From an uncultured Collinsella sp. (GTDB lineage Bacteria; Actinomycetota; Coriobacteriia; Coriobacteriales; Coriobacteriaceae), in NCBI GenBank assembly GCA_900556415.1, contig USOU01000003.1, positions 74,274 to 138,273 on the forward strand: a stretch of 64,000 nt of DNA, in the 5' to 3' direction. The notes beneath the pieces were generated by a model. That model searched no databases and was not told the DNA's origin. It saw only the letters and a program-made list of their open reading frames with translations. Shown here piece by piece: positions 8,107 to 16,586 of the stretch. The translations under genes were made by a program, and so were the position numbers. Every line of letters starts with the position of its first letter. Positions within the stretch are counted from its first letter, which is position 1.

Positions 8107-10257
8107 TTAGTACTGGCTCTCGTGCTTGCTAAAGAAGTCAAAGCGCGGGGGCAGCGGCTTTACGCGGTGCTCGCCGGGCTTCTCGCCCAAGCTCTCCACA
8201 AACTCATCCGTGGAGGCAAAGATGTTATCCCAGCTAAAGAAGGCGACCGGGTCAACGTCGAAGTACTCGCAGATGAGCTCGCAGCCGGCCGGCACGATGC
8301 CGTGCATGAGCACGGTCGCCACGCGCAGCTCGGTGAAGGCGTCGACCAAGGCCTGCGTCATCGCGGTATTGGCTGGCTCGCCCTCAAGCTTGTTGGCGGC
8401 CTTGGAGGCGTCGCTCCAGCGCTTGTTGGCGGCGCGCAGGTAGTCGTCGCACACGGCGAGCGCGTGGTGCGTCTCGAACTTGTACATGGCTTGCTCAAAG
8501 GCAAGGGCGGCCTGCTCGGCGGCCTCCACCACGGTGGCCGAGGCGGCGCCGGCGGGGATGCAACCGTTGCGACAGGGGCTCTCGTCGCCCTCCTTGACGG
8601 CGACGCCGTAGAAGCAGCTGCGGGCCAGGCGGTTGAAGACGCCGGTCAAAAGGGCGCTTTCCTTAAGGGCCGGATCGATGACGCGCTTGTCGTCGCAGGC
8701 GTGCACCTCGTTGCCGTCCTTGTCCTTGCCGGTCACGCGGGTGTCGTATGCCTTGGGGCTAAAGCTCACCGGCTTCTCGGACAGGCCGAGCGACAGCCAG
8801 TGCGCGCGCATCTGCTCGCAGGTGTAGTGGTTGAGCAGGTCGTCTGCCGGCGGGGGAGGCGTCTGCGAGGACGAGCTTGCTTTTTTGCCCATGTAGAGCA
8901 GGTGGTAGCAGGCGCTGACGGTGCTCTGCGTGAGGTTCCAACCCAGGGCCTCCCACATGGCGGTCTGCGCGATGCAGTAGAAGTAGATGTTGTCCTGGCC
9001 AATGAACTGGTAGATCTGTGCGTCATCCGAGCACCACCAGTCGCGCCAGTCGAGCGAGCTGTGCTGGTAGGTGGGAGCGGGGACCTGCGTGGAATCGGCG
9101 GCGGGCTCGCCCATAAGGGCGGCATCCTGGGCGGCGACACCCTCGGTCACGCCGGCGGCCTTGGCATCGCGTGCGAGCACGGTGCGGGTGTAGCTGATGG
9201 GTGCCCACAGGCTCTCGGGCCAGCACCAGCAGGTGACGTCGGAGACGCCGTCGACCTCGGGCACCGGAACGCCCCAGTCGATGTTGCCGGTGATGCGGAA
9301 GGGCACGAGCGCCTTGCCGCTGCGGAAGCGTACGCCACCGTTGGCGAGCACTGCGTGAGCGTCGTCGCGCTCCTTCCAGCTGGGGAAGGTGACGGTAAAG
9401 CTGCTCTTGTTGCCCTCGGGCTCCAGCACAGTGTGCTCGGGCAGCTGGTCCTCGACGGCGTCGAAGGCCTCGCGGAACTTGTTCTGAATATAGAGCTGTG
9501 CCGGCAGCAGCCACTCCTCCATGGTCTTGGAGACCACGGAGCGAACCTGCGGGTTCTGGGCGAGCTTGGCGGTGTAGGTCTTCATAAAGTCGAGGTAGGC
9601 CGGCAGGTCAAAGTAGAGGTTGTCGACCGGGCGCAGCTCGGGCACCTCGCCGGTGAGCTGGCTCTTGGGCGCGATGAGCTCCTCGGGCTCAAACTGGTGA
9701 CCCAGGTCGCACTCGTCGGCATAAGCCTTCTCGGACTTGCAGCCTTGGATGGGGCAGCGGCCGATGACCTGGCGGCCATTGAGGAACGTGCCGGCCTTGG
9801 CGTCGTAGAACTGCAGCGTGGAGCGCTTGGAGATGGTGCCCTGCTCGTGCAGGCGCTCGATAATCTCGGCGGTCACCTCGTTGTGGATCTGAGCTGCCGG
9901 CTCAAGGCCCGAGCCGCCGTAGATGTCGCAGCTGATGTTGTAGTTGTTGAGGGTCGCGGCCTGGCGGGAGTGATTGGACTCGACATACTCGCCGATGGAC
10001 TTGTCGTAGCCTTCGTTCTCCTTGAGCTTACGGTAGCTCTCCATGATGGGCGAGCCATAGCAGTCGGTGCCCGAGGTGAAGATGACGTTCTCGCGGCCCA
10101 GACGGTCGCGCAGGAAACGGGCGAAGAAGTCGGCCGGGACAAAGACGCCGCCAACGTGGCCAAAGTGAAGGCCCTTGTTGCCGTAGGGCTCGCCGGCGGT
10201 AACGATGGCGCGGCGAGGCCAGCTGGGACGGTCGTTCATGGAGTATTTGGATGCCAT
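8107..10257 (-). CDS. metG: Methionyl-tRNA synthetase-like class I tRNA ligase
   Basis: A 716-aa class I aminoacyl-tRNA synthetase that best fits MetRS: AEP-type N-terminus (TAGEPYGNKGLHFGH), GTDCYGSPI, a Cys-containing zinc-knuckle-like insert (CPIQGCK to CDLGH), WPESLWAPISY, and QFIGQDNIYFYC. The HIGH motif is HFGH at 31-34. The KMSKS loop is unusual: the matching place (near nt 8868-8892) reads GKKASSSS followed by a Pro-rich run, so the second lysine is replaced. The frame opens at 10350, but ATG 10257 has AAGGAG and the family start. There is no T-box leader. It could be a diverged second MetRS copy. Confidence 0.8.
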   Translation of the reverse strand: MASKYSMNDRPSWPRRAIVTAGEPYGNKGLHFGHVGGVFVPADFFARFLRDRLGRENVIFTSGTDCYGSPIMESYRKLKENEGYDKSIGEYVESNHSRQAATLNNYNISCDIYGGSGLEPAAQIHNEVTAEIIERLHEQGTISKRSTLQFYDAKAGTFLNGRQVIGRCPIQGCKSEKAYADECDLGHQFEPEELIAPKSQLTGEVPELRPVDNLYFDLPAYLDFMKTYTAKLAQNPQVRSVVSKTMEEWLLPAQLYIQNKFREAFDAVEDQLPEHTVLEPEGNKSSFTVTFPSWKERDDAHAVLANGGVRFRSGKALVPFRITGNIDWGVPVPEVDGVSDVTCWCWPESLWAPISYTRTVLARDAKAAGVTEGVAAQDAALMGEPAADSTQVPAPTYQHSSLDWRDWWCSDDAQIYQFIGQDNIYFYCIAQTAMWEALGWNLTQSTVSACYHLLYMGKKASSSSQTPPPPADDLLNHYTCEQMRAHWLSLGLSEKPVSFSPKAYDTRVTGKDKDGNEVHACDDKRVIDPALKESALLTGVFNRLARSCFYGVAVKEGDESPCRNGCIPAGAASATVVEAAEQAALAFEQAMYKFETHHALAVCDDYLRAANKRWSDASKAANKLEGEPANTAMTQALVDAFTELRVATVLMHGIVPAGCELICEYFDVDPVAFFSWDNIFASTDEFVESLGEKPGEHRVKPLPPRFDFFSKHESQY

Positions 10258-10389
10258 GGGACTCCTTCGCATATGGTGAGAGCGCGGCCGGGCGCGGGGC
10301 TCGGCGACGCGGTGGTCAATTCGTGCATATCGTTCGACATTATCGCACATGCGGGCGGGTGCGTGACGGGGGCGCTATCCTAAGATGCT

Positions 10390-10959
10390 ATGAATGAGAT
10401 TTCCAACATACATGCGTTTGAAGACGAGGATTTCCTGCACGCCTGCTTTGTGTGGGGGATGGCCGTGCTTGGCGCATTTGCCGTGTGCCTGGCGCCGGTG
10501 TTTATGCTGCTGGGCGGGCCTGCGGACTTGGATGCGGCGGACGTGGGCGGCTGGACGGCCGTCTTGGGCTGGATAGTCGGCTTGGCTGCGGTGTCGGCGG
10601 CGTCATTTGCCGTGCACGAGCTGGTGCACGCGGTGTTCTTTAAGCTGTTTGCGCCCGCCGGTGCTCGGGTGACCTTTGGGGCAAATTTCGAAACCTGCAT
10701 GATTTACGCCTGCGCCGAGGGCGTTGTGTATTCGCGCCGGCGGTACATGGCGGTTTGCCTGGCGCCGACGGTTGTTGTGACGGCGTTGTTTGCCCTGGGG
10801 TTTGCATGTTCGGGCTATCCGCTGCTGTGCTACCTGGCGGCCGGCTTGCATTTGTCGGGCTGTGTGGGCGATTGGTATTACGTGCGGACCATTCTGCGCG
10901 ACCGTCGCATTGTCGCCTGCGAGGACGCATCCTTTGGCGTGCGCTTTTTCGCAAGGTAG
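10390..10959 (+). CDS. DUF3267 putative membrane zinc peptidase
   Basis: A 189-aa membrane protein with about four hydrophobic segments and the zincin signature HELVH at about residues 77-81 (SFAVHELVHAVFF), as in DUF3267 proteins. The following motif, with a conserved Y/E-containing segment and PTVVVTALF, also fits. DUF3267 proteins resemble site-2-type or M50-like zincins, but proteolysis has rarely been shown. The start has only a weak ribosome site. It is divergent from metG and followed by queH after a REP-like hairpin. The substrate is unknown. Confidence 0.75.
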   Translation: MNEISNIHAFEDEDFLHACFVWGMAVLGAFAVCLAPVFMLLGGPADLDAADVGGWTAVLGWIVGLAAVSAASFAVHELVHAVFFKLFAPAGARVTFGANFETCMIYACAEGVVYSRRRYMAVCLAPTVVVTALFALGFACSGYPLLCYLAAGLHLSGCVGDWYYVRTILRDRRIVACEDASFGVRFFAR

Positions 10960-10967
10960 TCTTTTTG

Positions 10968-11004
10968 AGATGATTTTTCTGGGACGGGGATTAAAAAATC
11001 ATTG
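10968..11004. repeat. REP-like hairpin before queH
   Basis: GATGATTTTT and AAAAAATCATT arms flank the core phrase TGGGACGGGG. The same phrase recurs inside other intergenic hairpins of this window (18706-18767, for example). It may also stop transcription of the DUF3267 gene. Confidence 0.5.
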
Positions 11005-11021
11005 CAGGGGAGGAGTTGTTG

Positions 11022-11597
11022 ATGAAGCCGTTGCTGCTGCATGCTTGCTGCGCGCCGTGCTCGCTGGAGCCGGTTCGCCTGCTGCGCGAGGAAGGGTTTG
11101 AGCCCACGATTTGCTGGACCAACCCTAATATTCAACCGCGCGATGAATGGCAGCGTCGCTTGGACGAGCTGCGCCGGTGGTGTGCCGATGGCGACATCGA
11201 GCTCATCGAGGCAGGGGAGGACCGCGATCACTGGGAGACCGGCGTGGCACCGCTGGGTGCCGATCGGCCCCGTCGCTGTCGCGCGTGCTATGCCTTGCGC
11301 TTGGCCGAGGCGTGCCGCGTGGCCCAGGAGCGCGGGTTCGAATATGTGGGTACGACGCTCGCCGTCTCGCCGTATCAGTTGTTCGATACCTGTAATGACG
11401 TGTTGGAGCGCCTGGCTACCGCCCGCGGTCTCACCCCGGTCATTCGCGATTTTCGCCCGTATTATCCCGAGGCCACGCGTCGTTCGCGCGAGCTGGGCAT
11501 GTATCGGCAGAATTATTGCGGCTGCCGATTCTCGGCCGTCGAGGCGGCCATGGACCGCGCTCGCATCCGTGACGAGCGCAAAGCCGCCAAAAAGTAG
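11022..11597 (+). CDS. queH: Epoxyqueuosine reductase QueH
   Basis: A 191-aa QueH (formerly DUF208) protein that reduces epoxyqueuosine to queuosine in tRNA, the last step of the queuosine pathway, replacing the unrelated QueG. The iron-sulfur and zinc cysteines are visible: CCAPC at residues 9-13, CRACY in the middle, and YCGCRFS near the C-terminus. The conserved TTLAVSPYQ is also present. TTG codons lie just upstream, but ATG 11022 has GGGGAGGAG at ideal spacing. queA follows 64 nt downstream with its own ribosome site, so queH and queA probably form one unit. tgt lies about 3.7 kb further on. Confidence 0.93.
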   Translation: MKPLLLHACCAPCSLEPVRLLREEGFEPTICWTNPNIQPRDEWQRRLDELRRWCADGDIELIEAGEDRDHWETGVAPLGADRPRRCRACYALRLAEACRVAQERGFEYVGTTLAVSPYQLFDTCNDVLERLATARGLTPVIRDFRPYYPEATRRSRELGMYRQNYCGCRFSAVEAAMDRARIRDERKAAKK

Positions 11598-11661
11598 TTC
11601 ATTTGGGACGTCAGCCTGCTAGGATGTAGAGCGGACTTTAGCAATATAAGGAGTATCCGAC

Positions 11662-12879
11662 GTGTCTATGCGTACCGATGATTTTGACTATAACCTGCCC
11701 GAAGAGCTCATCGCCCAGGCGCCTGCCGAGCCGCGCGACTCCTGCCGCCTGCTGGTGGTGGATCGCAAGGGCTCTCAGGCGGGAACGCCGCTGGAGCACG
11801 GCGGTACCGTTGAGCACCGCATCTTCCGCGACATCATCGACTATATCGAGCCGGGCGATGTGCTCGTCATCAACAAGACGCGCGTGATGCCGGCCCGCCT
11901 GATCGGTCGCAAAGCCGGCTCGGGTGGCGTGGTCGAGACGCTGCTGCTCAAGCGCCGCGAGGACGTGGATCCGCTGGGCCATGTTTGGGAGTGCCTGGTC
12001 AAGCCGGGCAAGCGCCTGAAGCCCGGTGCTCAGATTGAGTATCGCGCCGGTGGCGCCCATGCGCCCGAGGGGGCTCCCGTGGTACTGACGGCCGAGGTCA
12101 TCGACTTTGTCACCGATAGCCGCGGTGGCCGTCTGGTGCGCTTTGAGCCGGCCGGTTGCAATGCCGCCGGCGAGCCGCGCACGCTCGACGAGGCCATCCA
12201 TGCCGCCGGTCACGTGCCGCTGCCGCCCTACATTACCGATTACGAGGGCGATCCCGAGAAGTACCAGACCGTCTACGCCATGAAGGAGGAGCACTCGGCT
12301 GCCGCTCCCACAGCGGGTCTGCACTTTACCTCCGAGCTTATGGCCGCTATAGAGGCCAAGGGTGCGAAGTTTGCCGCCGTCGAGCTCGAGGTGGGCATCG
12401 ATACCTTCCGTCTGGTGGAGGAGGACGACCCCACGCAGCACGTCATGCACACCGAGCGCTACCACGTGTCGCAGGAGGTTGTCGACGCCGTGCATAAGGC
12501 GAAGGCCGAGGGCCATCGTGTGATCGCTGTCGGTACCACGGCAGTGCGCTCGCTCGAGAGTGCGTTTGACGCCGATGCGCCGGTGTTCGATCCGGCCGTG
12601 ACGGCGCGCTATTTTGAGGGCCGTGAGGACGGGGCCGATACGCTCGGCCGCGGCGACATCGTGGTACGCGAGAACGCTACGACGCAGCTCTACCTCATGC
12701 CCGGCTCGACCTATCACGTGGTCGACGCGCTGATCACGAACTTCCACGTGCCGCGCTCCACGCTCATGATGCTCGTGAGTGCGCTTGCCACCCGCGACCA
12801 GATCATGGATGCCTACGCTGCCGCCATCGAGGAGCGCTATCGCTTCTTCAGCTTTGGTGATGCGATGCTCATTCAGTAG
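11662..12879 (+). CDS. queA: S-adenosylmethionine:tRNA ribosyltransferase-isomerase QueA
   Basis: A 405-aa QueA, which transfers the ribosyl part of SAM to preQ1-modified tRNA to make epoxyqueuosine. Typical segments are FDYNLPEELIAQ at the N-terminus, RDSCRLLVV, VINKTRVMPARL, APTAGLHFT, ELEVGIDTF and NFHVPRSTLMMLV. Length is a little above the usual ~350 aa because of insertions around residues 95-170 and 295-330. GTG at 11662 is preferred over ATG at 11668 because TAAGGAG is 8 nt from the GTG. It stands directly after queH, which acts on its product. A structured element starts just after the stop codon. Confidence 0.95.
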   Translation: MSMRTDDFDYNLPEELIAQAPAEPRDSCRLLVVDRKGSQAGTPLEHGGTVEHRIFRDIIDYIEPGDVLVINKTRVMPARLIGRKAGSGGVVETLLLKRREDVDPLGHVWECLVKPGKRLKPGAQIEYRAGGAHAPEGAPVVLTAEVIDFVTDSRGGRLVRFEPAGCNAAGEPRTLDEAIHAAGHVPLPPYITDYEGDPEKYQTVYAMKEEHSAAAPTAGLHFTSELMAAIEAKGAKFAAVELEVGIDTFRLVEEDDPTQHVMHTERYHVSQEVVDAVHKAKAEGHRVIAVGTTAVRSLESAFDADAPVFDPAVTARYFEGREDGADTLGRGDIVVRENATTQLYLMPGSTYHVVDALITNFHVPRSTLMMLVSALATRDQIMDAYAAAIEERYRFFSFGDAMLIQ

Positions 12880-12888
12880 GTTACGGCG

Positions 12889-13048
12889 TTTTACAAACGC
12901 CGTAACCGGTCGACGCTGCAAACGCCCCTAAGCGGCAATCTGACGTTCAATCGTCGGGCATGACCAGAAGGTCAATGCCCTCCTCTTTCACGTCACCTTG
13001 CTCGCTTAGGGGCGTTTTCGCTGTCCGCGCCAAAACATCGGCGTTGCC
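12889..13048 (+). repeat. Structured intergenic element, copy 1
   Basis: A first hairpin (ACGGCGTT/AACGCCGT) is followed by TCGACGCTGC. A long stem follows whose 15-nt arms AAACGCCCCTAAGCG and CGCTTAGGGGCGTTT pair perfectly. It encloses a conserved inner hairpin GCATGACC-AGAA-GGTC-A-ATGCC. The element ends with CATCGGCGTTGCC. The islands are shared with copy 2 at 16151-16323, whereas the long arms differ completely yet still pair. This points to a selected fold rather than a selected sequence. No coding frame is evident. Confidence 0.7.
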
Positions 13049-13055
13049 GTGATTC

Positions 13056-13109
13056 AACCTGCCAAAAAGGGACAGGTTTATTTTGGCAGGTTTTATCTGG
13101 GCAAACGTT
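13056..13109. repeat. Partial copy of the 26332-26459 inverted-repeat element
   Basis: Arms AACCTGCCAAAA/TTTTGGCAGGTT around GGGACAGGTTTA, then TATCTGGGCAAACG. The whole stretch matches the reverse complement of the right end of the element at 26332-26459, including sequence beyond the hairpin. Confidence 0.65.
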
Positions 13110-13110
13110 G

Positions 13111-13177
13111 TTGGTGCAAGGGGAACAGGTTACTTTGCATCAGGTTGGTGCATGTTAACCTGACCCCTTTGCACCAA
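13111..13177. repeat. Intergenic inverted repeat (TTGGTGCAAGGGG)
   Basis: TTGGTGCAAGGGG and CCCCTTTGCACCAA pair across ~40 nt that contain smaller dyads. It is one of a row of three hairpins between convergent genes. Confidence 0.5.
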
Positions 13178-13183
13178 TTAAAA

Positions 13184-13250
13184 AGTTGCGGTGAGATAGT
13201 TCTTGAATTGGCCTTTTTGAGGGCTAAACAGGAACTATCTCACCGCAACT
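13184..13250. repeat. Intergenic inverted repeat, family AGTTGCGGTG, copy 1
   Basis: Perfect 19-nt arms begin AGTTGCGGTGAGATAG. The second copy at 18782-18849 has the same outer sequence and a similar loop (starting TTGA, ending AACAG). It lies between convergent queA and the coiled-coil gene, so it may also end transcription. Confidence 0.6.
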
Positions 13251-13276
13251 GCGTTGAGCGTTTTTTGGCGGCTGGT

Positions 13277-15040
13277 TTATTTGCTTGCGAACAGCCAGAC
13301 CAGGATGATCACTAGAATCACGGCGACAATGCAGACGATAGCGCCGGTGAATTTGATGCGTGAGTCGCGGGTGCGCTCTCGTACGTCATCCTCGGTAGCC
13401 TCGAGCTGGGCCACTTCGCGCTCGGTTTCGGCGTGTTCGGCCTTATCGCGCGCCAAGGATCCGGCGAGCGACTCGGTGATCTCGGGATGGTCGTGCACCT
13501 CGGTCGCCTGTTCGATAATCGACTGCGCATGTGCGGCGTCCGCCTGGGCGTTGGCGATGGCCTGCTCCTGCTCGCGACGAGCCTTGTCCTGCGCGGCGAA
13601 CTTCTCGCGCAGTTCGCGCTGACGCGTCGCAGCGGCGGTCTTAGCCGTCTGGAGTTCGTCGCGTGCGGCATCCGCCTCGGTCGTCACGGCCTGGTGTGCG
13701 CGCTTGGCATCGGCGATGGGGGCCTGTGCCTGTTCGACGGCCTGCTCGGCTGCGGCAAGCGAGTGCTCAAGGTCGGCGGTCACGCGCGGAATGTCTTCCT
13801 CGGCCTTGCGCAGGGCGTCGGCGGCATCGGAAATCTGCATCGAGAGCTCGCTGGTGCGCACGGTGTAATTGGCGGGGTTCGCCGAAGGATTGCGCTGCAG
13901 CTCGGCATACTCGCGTCGCAACGTTTCGAGCTGTGCTCGCGTTGCGTTTGCAGTTTGCTGCGCGGCGGCGACACCTGCGTCGCGCTCGGCCTTCACCTTG
14001 TCGCGAATGCGCTTGGAATCTTCGAGTCGACGAACCAGGCGGTTGCCGGTTTCGCGTGAACTCGCCTCGCGAGCCTCGACGGCATCGAGTGCAGCCTTGA
14101 GGCGACGCTCGGCTGCATCATCTTCTGCCTTCATTTGCTCGAGCTGGCTCTTGAGCTCAGTCGCTTTGGTGGCGTGGGCGTCACGGTCAATCTCGGCGGC
14201 CGCGGCGGTCTTTTGTGCCGTGGCGATTGCCTGGCGCTGGTCGGCGACAATCTGGTCGTACCGCCCCGCGATATCCTGTCGCGTCTCGAGCTCCTCGGCC
14301 TGATCGGAAATGCGCTGCTCCAGCTCTGCCAGGTGGTCGCGGGCATCGGCGAGCGCCTTTTTCGCGGCGTTCATCTCGCGCATGGCCGAGGCTCCCTGCG
14401 CGATAAAGGCGCCCACGGCGTTCGCAGTGTTCGAGACGGCAGTTCCCAGGTCGCGGCTCGCGGCGGAGGCGTGCGGGGCGATCGGGCGATCGGTTTCAGC
14501 AGCGTCCGCATCGGTCGTTTGCGGCGCGGCGATATTGCCGGTGCCGCCTTCGATCACAGAAAAGCCCGCTGCATGCGGGTCGACGGCGTCCGCGCCAATC
14601 GTGGGATGTTCGAGCTGCAGAAACGAGGGCATAGTGCTGCCCTGATCGGCAACGGGGGTCTCGCCGGGCACAAAGGTCGAGGCGGCCTCGGCGGCCTCTT
14701 CTTCCTCGGCGTCAACGTCGGCATCGGCGACAGCGTCCTTCATCGCTTTGACGGCATCCATCATGGAATCCATGACAGCATCGAGTTCTTCTTCCGAAGA
14801 CACCTCGATGGGGCCTGCTGCTTGCGGGGCGGCGTCCTTTTCGGCGGCGTCGTCCTGAGCGGCCGAATTGTCGTTTTGCTCGTCGACATCTGCGGCCGTA
14901 GGGGTTTCCGTCGCAGCGTCGTTATCCAGAGTGGCGTCGTCGACGTCGGTATCATTGCAGGTCGCAGCACCAGTCTCCGCGACGACGTCTGCTGAATCAT
15001 CAATATGCTGTTGAGTCTGGGGGTCCAGCTCGTCTGTCAT
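13277..15040 (-). CDS. Tail-anchored coiled-coil protein
   Basis: A 587-aa protein of unknown family. Residues ~1-190 are very acidic and Ala/Asp/Thr-rich, hence probably disordered. Residues ~215-530 are long heptad-rich helices (Ala/Glu/Gln/Arg), typical of a coiled coil. One hydrophobic helix (GAIVCIVAVILVIILVWLF) ends the protein, followed only by ASK, so it would be anchored by its C-terminus with the bulk in the cytoplasm. ATG 15040 is preferred over 15046 because GAGGAG then lies 9 nt upstream. The 295-bp gap to the SDR gene holds promoter-like sequence but no repeat. A cell-envelope scaffold or septum role is possible, without direct support. Confidence 0.65.
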   Translation of the reverse strand: MTDELDPQTQQHIDDSADVVAETGAATCNDTDVDDATLDNDAATETPTAADVDEQNDNSAAQDDAAEKDAAPQAAGPIEVSSEEELDAVMDSMMDAVKAMKDAVADADVDAEEEEAAEAASTFVPGETPVADQGSTMPSFLQLEHPTIGADAVDPHAAGFSVIEGGTGNIAAPQTTDADAAETDRPIAPHASAASRDLGTAVSNTANAVGAFIAQGASAMREMNAAKKALADARDHLAELEQRISDQAEELETRQDIAGRYDQIVADQRQAIATAQKTAAAAEIDRDAHATKATELKSQLEQMKAEDDAAERRLKAALDAVEAREASSRETGNRLVRRLEDSKRIRDKVKAERDAGVAAAQQTANATRAQLETLRREYAELQRNPSANPANYTVRTSELSMQISDAADALRKAEEDIPRVTADLEHSLAAAEQAVEQAQAPIADAKRAHQAVTTEADAARDELQTAKTAAATRQRELREKFAAQDKARREQEQAIANAQADAAHAQSIIEQATEVHDHPEITESLAGSLARDKAEHAETEREVAQLEATEDDVRERTRDSRIKFTGAIVCIVAVILVIILVWLFASK

Positions 15041-15335
15041 AGGCATGTGCTCCTCATCGTTGTTCGTCACCCTATGATAAAGTCTCGCGCCGACATCCCG
15101 CGCCCTGCAGCAAAGTTTCAAAACGTGTTCGATGACTCGTTTGGGTGACAAAAAATTCGGCCTCTTTGTCCAGTTCGTGCTTGACATTCCCTTCGCCGAA
15201 AGACGTTGCACCGTTCGCCTGCCATGGGCTTTATTTTTCACTCGAACCCGCTAAAGTTGCATTTCAGCTTTTGGCGCGTGAAGTTGGATGCGCGCAGTCG
15301 GCGGGCGGGCCCGTCGCGATTTGAAAGGACTTCGT

Positions 15336-16136
15336 ATGGGACTTTTCACTGGTAAGACCGTAATCGTTACCGGCGGCGGCAAGGCCACGCTTAAGGACGG
15401 TTCCGCTGGCTCCATCGGCTACGGCATCGATATCGCTTTTGCCAAAGAGGGTGCAAACCTCGTCATCACCGGTCGTAACGTCGCCAAGCTCGAGGCTGCC
15501 AAGGAGTCTCTTGAGGCTGAGTACGGCGTCAAAGTTCTGCCTGTTCAGGCCGACGTTTCTGCCGGTCAGGACAACGAGGCTGTCGTCCAGAACGTTATCG
15601 ACAAGGCGATTGAGGAGTTCGGTCGCATCGACGCCGTCGTCAACAACGCCCAGGCCAGCGCCTCGGGCGTGACCATCGCCGACCACACTATGGACCAGTT
15701 TAACCTGGCCATTTACTCTGGCCTGTATGCCACCTACCTGTACATGCAGAAGGCCTATCCGCACCTGAAGGAGACCAAGGGCTCCGTGGTCAACTTTGCT
15801 TCGGGCGCCGGCCTGTTTGGCAACTACGGCCAGTGCAGCTACGCCGCCGCCAAGGAAGGCATCCGCGGTCTGACCCGCGTCGCCGCCAACGAGTGGGGCA
15901 AGGATGGCATCAACGTCAACATCGTGTGCCCGCTTGCCTGGACTGCTGCGCTCGAGAACTTCCAGGATGCCTATCCCGAGGCGTTCAAGGCCAACGTTCA
16001 CATGCCGCCGGCGGGCCATTACGGCGATGTCGAGAAGGAAATCGGCCGCGTGGTCGTTCAGCTCTGCGGCCCCGACTTTAAGTATATGAACGGCGAGACT
16101 GTCACCCTCGAGGGCGGCATGGGCCAGCGGCCTTAG
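15336..16136 (+). CDS. SDR oxidoreductase, 12-alpha-hydroxysteroid dehydrogenase-like
   Basis: A 266-aa classical short-chain dehydrogenase. The cofactor loop VTGGGKAT to GSIGYGI is at 11-31, NNAQ at 103-106, and the catalytic set Ser156, Tyr169, Lys173 (YAAAK). The segments QASASG, YSGLYAT, NFASGAGLFGN, GQCSYAAAKEGIRGL and the C-terminal LEGGMGQRP closely match, as I recall them, the NADP-dependent 12-alpha-hydroxysteroid dehydrogenases of Eggerthella-type gut bacteria, which oxidise the 12-hydroxyl of bile acids. An insertion KATLKDGSAG enlarges the cofactor loop. A different SDR substrate cannot be excluded. ATG 15336 has GAAAGGA upstream. Confidence 0.75.
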   Translation: MGLFTGKTVIVTGGGKATLKDGSAGSIGYGIDIAFAKEGANLVITGRNVAKLEAAKESLEAEYGVKVLPVQADVSAGQDNEAVVQNVIDKAIEEFGRIDAVVNNAQASASGVTIADHTMDQFNLAIYSGLYATYLYMQKAYPHLKETKGSVVNFASGAGLFGNYGQCSYAAAKEGIRGLTRVAANEWGKDGINVNIVCPLAWTAALENFQDAYPEAFKANVHMPPAGHYGDVEKEIGRVVVQLCGPDFKYMNGETVTLEGGMGQRP

Positions 16137-16150
16137 GGGTTACGTCTCAG

Positions 16151-16323
16151 GTTCCGCCGTTCTAACGAACGGCGGACCAGTCGACGCTGCGCGGTCACCA
16201 GGGCGACAACTTGTCATTCAAAGAGGGTGGCATGACCAGAAGGTCTATGCCGCCCTCTTTTCATGCCAATTTGTTCGCCCTGGTGACCGCTCGCTGACGT
16301 TGTCAGAGCATCGGCGTTACCTT
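16151..16323 (+). repeat. Structured intergenic element, copy 2
   Basis: Same order as copy 1 (12889-13048): hairpin TCCGCCGTT/AACGGCGGA, then TCGACGCTGC. The long stem has perfect 16-nt arms GCGGTCACCAGGGCGA/TCGCCCTGGTGACCGC. The inner hairpin is AGAGGG-T-GGCATGACC-AGAA-GGTC-T-ATGCC-G-CCCTCT, followed by CATCGGCGTTACC. It starts 15 nt after the SDR stop. Conserved islands with exchanged but still pairing arms suggest a structured RNA or DNA element. Confidence 0.7.
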
Positions 16324-16332
16324 GGCTGTTGT

Positions 16333-16492
16333 GTAGTCGTTGGGGACGTTCTTAAACGACTGGTCGAAAGGGACACTCTTGCCGGCACTTGGGGACAGTC
16401 CCTAAGTGCCGGCAGATTGGGACATTCCTTCGCAAGGTAGCGCTGAAGACTGTCCCCGACGGCTAGACGTTAAGAACGTCCCCAACGACTAG
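16333..16492. repeat. MITE-like element with 21-bp terminal inverted repeats
   Basis: TAGTCGTTGGGGACGTTCTT at 16334 onward and its reverse complement ending at 16491 are perfect terminal repeats. Inside is a nested hairpin GCCGGCACTT/AAGTGCCGGC (16381-16413). A shorter relative with nearly the same ends is at 22274-22356. There is no reading frame. With the structured element this fills the 450-bp gap before tgt. Confidence 0.65.
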
Positions 16493-16586
16493 TCGTTTAA
16501 TGCCCCAGTTTCTGTCGAGTCGGTGCGGTTTGCTGGTTGCTCGTATAATGGTTTGCGTATGAACCGCAACCAAGGAGTTCCAGTTT

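Noticed and set aside
8071..10383. 770-aa open frame on the plus strand
   Set aside because: It lies antisense to metG. It is open only because of GC-rich codon bias and shows no domain, while metG has clear motifs.
10258..10389. T-box or other riboswitch leader for metG
   Set aside because: The gap is too short and has no T-box sequence or specifier stem.
11638..12921. 427-aa minus-strand frame
   Set aside because: Exact antisense of queA.
13049..13315. 88-aa frame after queA
   Set aside because: It is made of intergenic inverted repeats and runs into the antisense of the coiled-coil gene.
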